Of a DNA stretch of 15,179 nt, positions 11,804 to 15,179 are shown piece after piece; position 1 is the first letter of the stretch; each line of letters begins with the position of its first letter. The position numbers were made by a program, and so were the translations under genes. The notes beneath the pieces are model-generated. The model saw only the letters and a list, made by a program, of their open reading frames with translations, made no database searches and had not been told where the DNA came from. The stretch is from positions 1 to 15,179 of the forward strand of contig CAIRFY010000138.1 in assembly GCA_903877945.1 (NCBI GenBank). Direction: 5' to 3'. This stretch comes from an uncultured Oscillochloris sp. (GTDB lineage Bacteria > Chloroflexota > Chloroflexia > Chloroflexales > Chloroflexaceae).

Positions 11804-13102
11804 CTACCGGCCCTCTTTCTTCTTCAGTTCGGCGATCAGGCTCTGCACCCCGAGGTATGCCGGGCGCGGGCTCCAGTCCGGGTTCAGGATGGCAAACGAT
11901 GCCTGCTCGTGCTGCGGTTCGCCGCGCTCGCCCCAGAGTACCGCAAAGTTGATGTTCCAGAGAAACATATTACTCACCCACGGGTACTGCTCGTAGGTGC
12001 GCGTGATCGCCCCGGTGATGTATGCGGCCTGCTGATCAAGGCTCACCTGGTTGCCAAACTCGTAGCCGGGGGTGTTGTTCGGCGTGGCCCAGCCGTACTC
12101 GGTGATCCACATCTTCTTGTCGGCCATGCCGTACTGCTCCATCCACGCACGCACGTTCTCAACGTGGCGAAAGTAGAAGGTGGAGTCGTCGGTCCAGCCC
12201 TGCGCCTTGCTCGGGTTATCTGGCCAGAGTGTGTCGGGTGAGTTGGCCGAGCCACCGGGGTGGACCGCCTGCACGTCGAAGTAGTTGCGCACCTCGCCAT
12301 TGTTGTAGGTGTACATCGCCTGGTAGAACGCCTGATCCGAGAGCGCCAGGGCCGGGTCGGTGACACCGCTGGAAGATGACGCCGCCGCCAACACGATTGC
12401 GTTGGGACTCACCGCCTTGATCCGCGTGTAGGCGACCTTGAGAACTTCGACGTAGTGCCCAACATCCGCTGGCACAATCTTCCCGCCGTTCTCGTGGGCC
12501 AGGTTCGGCTCGTTCCAGATCTCGTACGCCTGGATCTTGTCGCCGTAGCGATTGGCCATCAGTTCCACAAAGTTCCCTAGGGTCGCTGGGTCGTCGGGCA
12601 GACCGTTAGTGGCGTTATAGGCGGTTGGCGACTGAACGATGTTCACCAGCAGCTTGCGCCCGTAGGCGTTCACTGTGTTGACGATCATATCGAGTTCTTC
12701 CCAACCGTAGATCCCCGCTACCGGATCCTGAATGTCTTTCCAGACCACCTGCTGGCGCACCCAGTCGAAGCCGGCATTTTGCACCAGTTGGAGCACCCGG
12801 TCACGGTCAGTGTAGTAGAGGTGACCGACAATGCCGAACTCCAGCGAAGGCGGCGTGGCCGGCGCGGCGGTGGGAGCCTCGGTCGCCGCCGCGAGGGTGG
12901 GTACGTCCGTGGGAGCCACCGTGGCCGCTACCGTGGGCACCGCCGTTTGGGCGGGGACAGACGTGCTGGGAGTGGCAACCACTGCCGCCGTCGGCACACT
13001 CGCCGAAGGTGCGCTCGGCGGATTAGCCCCACACGCCGCGATCAGCGGTACAAGCAAAAAAAGCAGCATGAGGCTGCTCCACAAACGAGAAGTTCGGTTC
13101 AT
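11804..13102 (-). CDS. Secreted lipoprotein with clan GH-A glycosidase-like domain
   Basis: 432 aa. The N-terminus is a lipoprotein signal: basic MNRTSR, a hydrophobic core, and lipobox LIAAC with the lipidated Cys at residue 24. Residues 25-86 are an Ala/Pro/Thr/Val-rich linker with five or more 'VPT/APT' units. Residues 87-425 form a (beta/alpha)8 hydrolase domain of the GH5/GH39 type. YEIWNEPN puts the acid/base E198 after Asn, and WITEYGW gives the nucleophile E335; HPGG and LWPDNP are further conserved loops. The start at 13102 was chosen from the signal peptide and TATGGAG about 8 nt upstream; the frame is open to 13336 through the neighbouring gene. Substrate unknown; it would act outside the cytoplasmic membrane on a polysaccharide or glycan. 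Its C-terminal domain is paralogous to the next gene. Confidence 0.82.
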   Translation of the reverse strand: MNRTSRLWSSLMLLFLLVPLIAACGANPPSAPSASVPTAAVVATPSTSVPAQTAVPTVAATVAPTDVPTLAAATEAPTAAPATPPSLEFGIVGHLYYTDRDRVLQLVQNAGFDWVRQQVVWKDIQDPVAGIYGWEELDMIVNTVNAYGRKLLVNIVQSPTAYNATNGLPDDPATLGNFVELMANRYGDKIQAYEIWNEPNLAHENGGKIVPADVGHYVEVLKVAYTRIKAVSPNAIVLAAASSSSGVTDPALALSDQAFYQAMYTYNNGEVRNYFDVQAVHPGGSANSPDTLWPDNPSKAQGWTDDSTFYFRHVENVRAWMEQYGMADKKMWITEYGWATPNNTPGYEFGNQVSLDQQAAYITGAITRTYEQYPWVSNMFLWNINFAVLWGERGEPQHEQASFAILNPDWSPRPAYLGVQSLIAELKKKEGR

Positions 13103-13128
13103 GAACTGCGCTCCATACCATAATGATC

Positions 13129-13167
13129 CTCTTGGTAATGGACGGCTGTGCCGCCCATTACCAAGAG
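13129..13167. repeat. Intercistronic hairpin between the two glycosidase-like genes
   Basis: Arms 13129-13146 and 13150-13167 pair at 17 of 18 positions (CTCTTGGTAATGG / CCATTACCAAGAG plus CGGC/GCCG, loop TGT). In the direction of the minus-strand genes it lies 12 nt after the upstream stop and 26 nt before the next start. No U-tract follows, so it may be a processing or stability element and not a full terminator. Confidence 0.65.
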
Positions 13168-13179
13168 AAATGTTGAATG

Positions 13180-14970
13180 CTAGTCCTTCGCCATCGCCTG
13201 GATCGCGAACCAGGCCGGGCGCGGGCTCCAGTCGCCGTTCAGCACACCGAACGACGCCTGCTCGTGCAGCGGTTCGCCCGTGGCGCTGGCGGATACCGCA
13301 AAGTTCAGGTTCCAGACGAACATCGCCCCCACCCACGGGGCGTAGTCGTGGCGACCGCGCTGGAAGGCGCGGATGATCCAGTCGGACTGGGTCTGGAACG
13401 AGATGCTGTTGCCGTACTCGTAGCCGGGGGTGTTATTCTGCGTCGCCCAGCCGAACTCGGTAATCCAGATCTGCTTGTCGGCCATGCCGTTCTTCACCAG
13501 CGTGTCGCGAATATCCTCGACGCGCCGGAAGTAGAACTCGCGGCTATTCTGCCAGTTCGGGCCGGGGCCGGGATTGTCTGGCCACAACTGGTCAGGCGAG
13601 TTGTACTGGCCACCTGGGTGGACGCCAATCGCATCCACGTGGGTGCGGAACTTCGGGTTTGAGGCCATTGAGGCCATGTACGAGGTGTCGCTCTGCGCGA
13701 TGTCGGTGCGGTTCGTCTCGGTCGAGGTGGGTGCGCCGCTGACCACAATCGCGTTGGGGTCGTTCGCCTTAATCGCCTCGTAGACGGTGGCGAGCATATC
13801 AACAAAGTAGTCGGCACCGGCCACGCTCCCGCCGATCCCGCCTGCGGTGGCGCAGTCGCCGCCATTCTCACAGGCCCGGTTCTCCTCGTTCCAGATCTCG
13901 TAAGCCTGGACGCGGCCCTTGTAGCGCGCCGCCATCTGGCCGGTGAAACTGGCGAAGTCGCTAAAATTCGAGCGACGGGGCATGCCCGGCCCGCCCGCCC
14001 AGTCTGGGGCGGCCACGACGCTGAGCAGCAGGCTGATCCCGTTCTTGCTGGCATCACTGACAATATTGTCCAGTTCGCCCCAGTAGATCGTCCCTGAAAT
14101 GTCGTGCAGGTCACGCCAGCGCACCTGCTGGCGCAGCCACATCACCTGGGCATTCTTCGAAACCTGCATCACCCGGTTGCGATCCTGCCACGCGGTACCC
14201 TGGCTGTAGAGGTTGGCGTTGAAGCCATAGACAAACTGGCGTGGCATGGCGTTATCCGCCGCACGGAAACTGAAGGCATTATCGTTCGCGTGGAAGCGGT
14301 CGCGATACTCGTTACCGAGCAGGCCCAGCAGGATGCGGTACTGCGGGTTTGACTCATTGGGGTGCCACTCCATGCGCTGGCGCTCGAAGTACTGCACCCA
14401 GTAGGTCTGCCCGTCAGCCGCGTTCACTTCCTGAAACTGCTCAGAGAGCGGCAGGCCGAACACGCTCAGGGCACCATTGTTTTGCCAGTAGTCGCGGAAG
14501 GGAGCCGGGCCGTTGCGCAGCGTGTGGCCGGTGGACGCATCGTAGGTGCCGTCGCCGGGATCTCCCACCTTCTGGAAGCCCGACTCGCTGCGGCCCTGAG
14601 CCAGGCGGCTGCCCATCAGACGCCCGAGTACATAGTACTTGTTGTCCTGCTGGCCGAAGTTCTCAGGGTGCTCCTCAAGTACCGCCCGCTCAAAATACTG
14701 CACCCGATAGTACTGGCCTGGGTTTGTGAAGCTCTCCTCGACAATCGGCTGCGAGATCGGGTAGCCGAGGACGAAGAGGGCATTCGGGGTGTTCTTCCAG
14801 AACTCTAGGAACCAATTCACCGCCGAGTGGCCTGTCTCGCCGAAGTAGCGGGCCTGATAGGGTGGGTACGTGTCGGCCACGCCGGGCTGGGCGGCGGTCG
14901 CCTGCGGCCACGCCGCGAGGGTGGCGATGGTCGAGACAAGGGCCAGGACAAGCAAGATTCGCTTTGCCAT
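13180..14970 (-). CDS. Secreted clan GH-A glycosidase-like protein with two N-terminal VQYFER repeats
   Basis: 596 aa. A Sec signal peptide (MAKRILLVLALVSTIATLAAW) ends near ATA/AQ, residues 24-28. Two repeats of about 80 aa follow (about 40-128 and 148-228), each with 'FGYP/FGLP', 'VQYFER' and 'EEHPE/EWHP', a module I associate with Chloroflexota surface proteins (possibly a glycan- or wall-binding unit; inference). The catalytic barrel spans about 245-592, with acid/base E362 in YEIWNEE, nucleophile E505 in WITEFGW, and HPGG and LWPDNP loops shared with the downstream lipoprotein. Cys366 and Cys373 could form a disulfide. The start at 14970 has GGAGGAG 8 nt upstream. Likely the first gene of a two-gene secreted glycosidase unit; the substrate is not evident. 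Confidence 0.82.
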   Translation of the reverse strand: MAKRILLVLALVSTIATLAAWPQATAAQPGVADTYPPYQARYFGETGHSAVNWFLEFWKNTPNALFVLGYPISQPIVEESFTNPGQYYRVQYFERAVLEEHPENFGQQDNKYYVLGRLMGSRLAQGRSESGFQKVGDPGDGTYDASTGHTLRNGPAPFRDYWQNNGALSVFGLPLSEQFQEVNAADGQTYWVQYFERQRMEWHPNESNPQYRILLGLLGNEYRDRFHANDNAFSFRAADNAMPRQFVYGFNANLYSQGTAWQDRNRVMQVSKNAQVMWLRQQVRWRDLHDISGTIYWGELDNIVSDASKNGISLLLSVVAAPDWAGGPGMPRRSNFSDFASFTGQMAARYKGRVQAYEIWNEENRACENGGDCATAGGIGGSVAGADYFVDMLATVYEAIKANDPNAIVVSGAPTSTETNRTDIAQSDTSYMASMASNPKFRTHVDAIGVHPGGQYNSPDQLWPDNPGPGPNWQNSREFYFRRVEDIRDTLVKNGMADKQIWITEFGWATQNNTPGYEYGNSISFQTQSDWIIRAFQRGRHDYAPWVGAMFVWNLNFAVSASATGEPLHEQASFGVLNGDWSPRPAWFAIQAMAKD

Positions 14971-15065
14971 ACGCTGTCTCCTCCAGTTTCGCTTCTGTAC
15001 ATGCGGTCTTCACGATGGGCGATATAGCAATCCTCATTGGGGTTATTGTGTGGAGTCAAGGCTTT

Positions 15066-15179
15066 AGGCATGTTTCAAAATGGGCACATTCAGCTTTACA
15101 GTCTTGCGATGAGGCGATGAGGCGATGAGGCGATACGGAACGCCTCACCGCGTCATCGTTTCATCGCTGAACTGTCAAG
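15066..15179 (-). repeat. 114-bp long inverted repeat, right copy (reaches window edge)
   Basis: Reverse complement of 6922-7035 with one mismatch and no gaps. It begins 95 nt upstream of the glycosidase start codon and continues to the last base of the window, so its outer end and any target duplication cannot be seen. It contains the complementary octamers GATGAGGC in three tandem copies and the word CTTTACAGT. Confidence 0.9.

Noticed and set aside
13103..13336. Upstream extension of the lipoprotein reading frame
   Set aside because: It runs backwards through the intercistronic hairpin into the preceding gene; the signal peptide begins at 13102.
15053..15066. TTGACT on the minus strand as the -35 box of the glycosidase gene
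   Set aside because: No acceptable -10 hexamer lies 16-19 bp downstream, so a promoter could not be supported.
6922..15179. The bracketed block as a composite transposon
   Set aside because: No transposase or integrase is encoded inside, the enclosed genes are mostly housekeeping in type and native in composition, and no target duplication can be checked at the window edge.

Overview
The window looks like an ordinary piece of a GC-rich chromosome from a filamentous anoxygenic phototroph or a related member of the Chloroflexota (class Chloroflexia). This is inference. It rests on the gene styles (tandem RsbW-like/STAS proteins, a metallo-beta-lactamase protein fused to two cNMP-binding domains, secreted clan GH-A proteins with 'VQYFER..EWHP' repeats) and on the dense palindromic intergenic repeats. 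No rRNA or taxonomic marker is present, and I see no insertion sequence transposase, phage gene or CRISPR array.

Left third (1-6278). A two-hairpin palindromic repeat precedes thymidine kinase (219-800, +). A PspA/IM30 membrane-stress protein (885-1550, -) is divergent from a partner-switching cassette: two paralogous RsbW-type anti-sigma kinases that overlap by ATGA (1906-2367, 2364-2855), followed by a STAS anti-sigma-factor antagonist (2956-3330). No sigma factor or PP2C phosphatase is nearby. A second, inverted copy of the repeat follows. Next is a minus-strand pair, an aspartate aminotransferase (4625-5833) and an RfaE/HldE-type sugar kinase (3572-4573), separated by a perfect 29-nt palindrome. 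A short single-hairpin version of the repeat lies in the spacer between the aminotransferase and a tRNA-His gene (6202-6278) with a consensus sigma-70 promoter and a strong hairpin downstream.

Right two thirds (6399-15179). An orphan 164-aa gene is followed by a 334-bp gene-free stretch full of repeats. Then come the MBL-CNB-CNB protein (7228-9420, -), a divergent yebC - ruvC - unknown gene run (9651-11722, +), and two tandem secreted GH-A glycosidase-like genes (11804-13102 and 13180-14970, -). This 8-kb block is bracketed by a 114-bp sequence at 6922-7035 and its reverse complement at 15066-15179. The two copies match at 113 of 114 positions, and the right copy reaches the window edge.

The most distinctive signals are non-coding. 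Every junction in the yebC-ruvC-unknown run carries a long hairpin built of 7-bp repeats starting on or overlapping the stop codon. Several repeat families share the terminal word TTTACAGT(T). One repeat core is inverted relative to conserved flanks. Among the proteins, the most unusual are the MBL/double-CNB fusion and the duplicated anti-sigma kinase cassette beside pspA.
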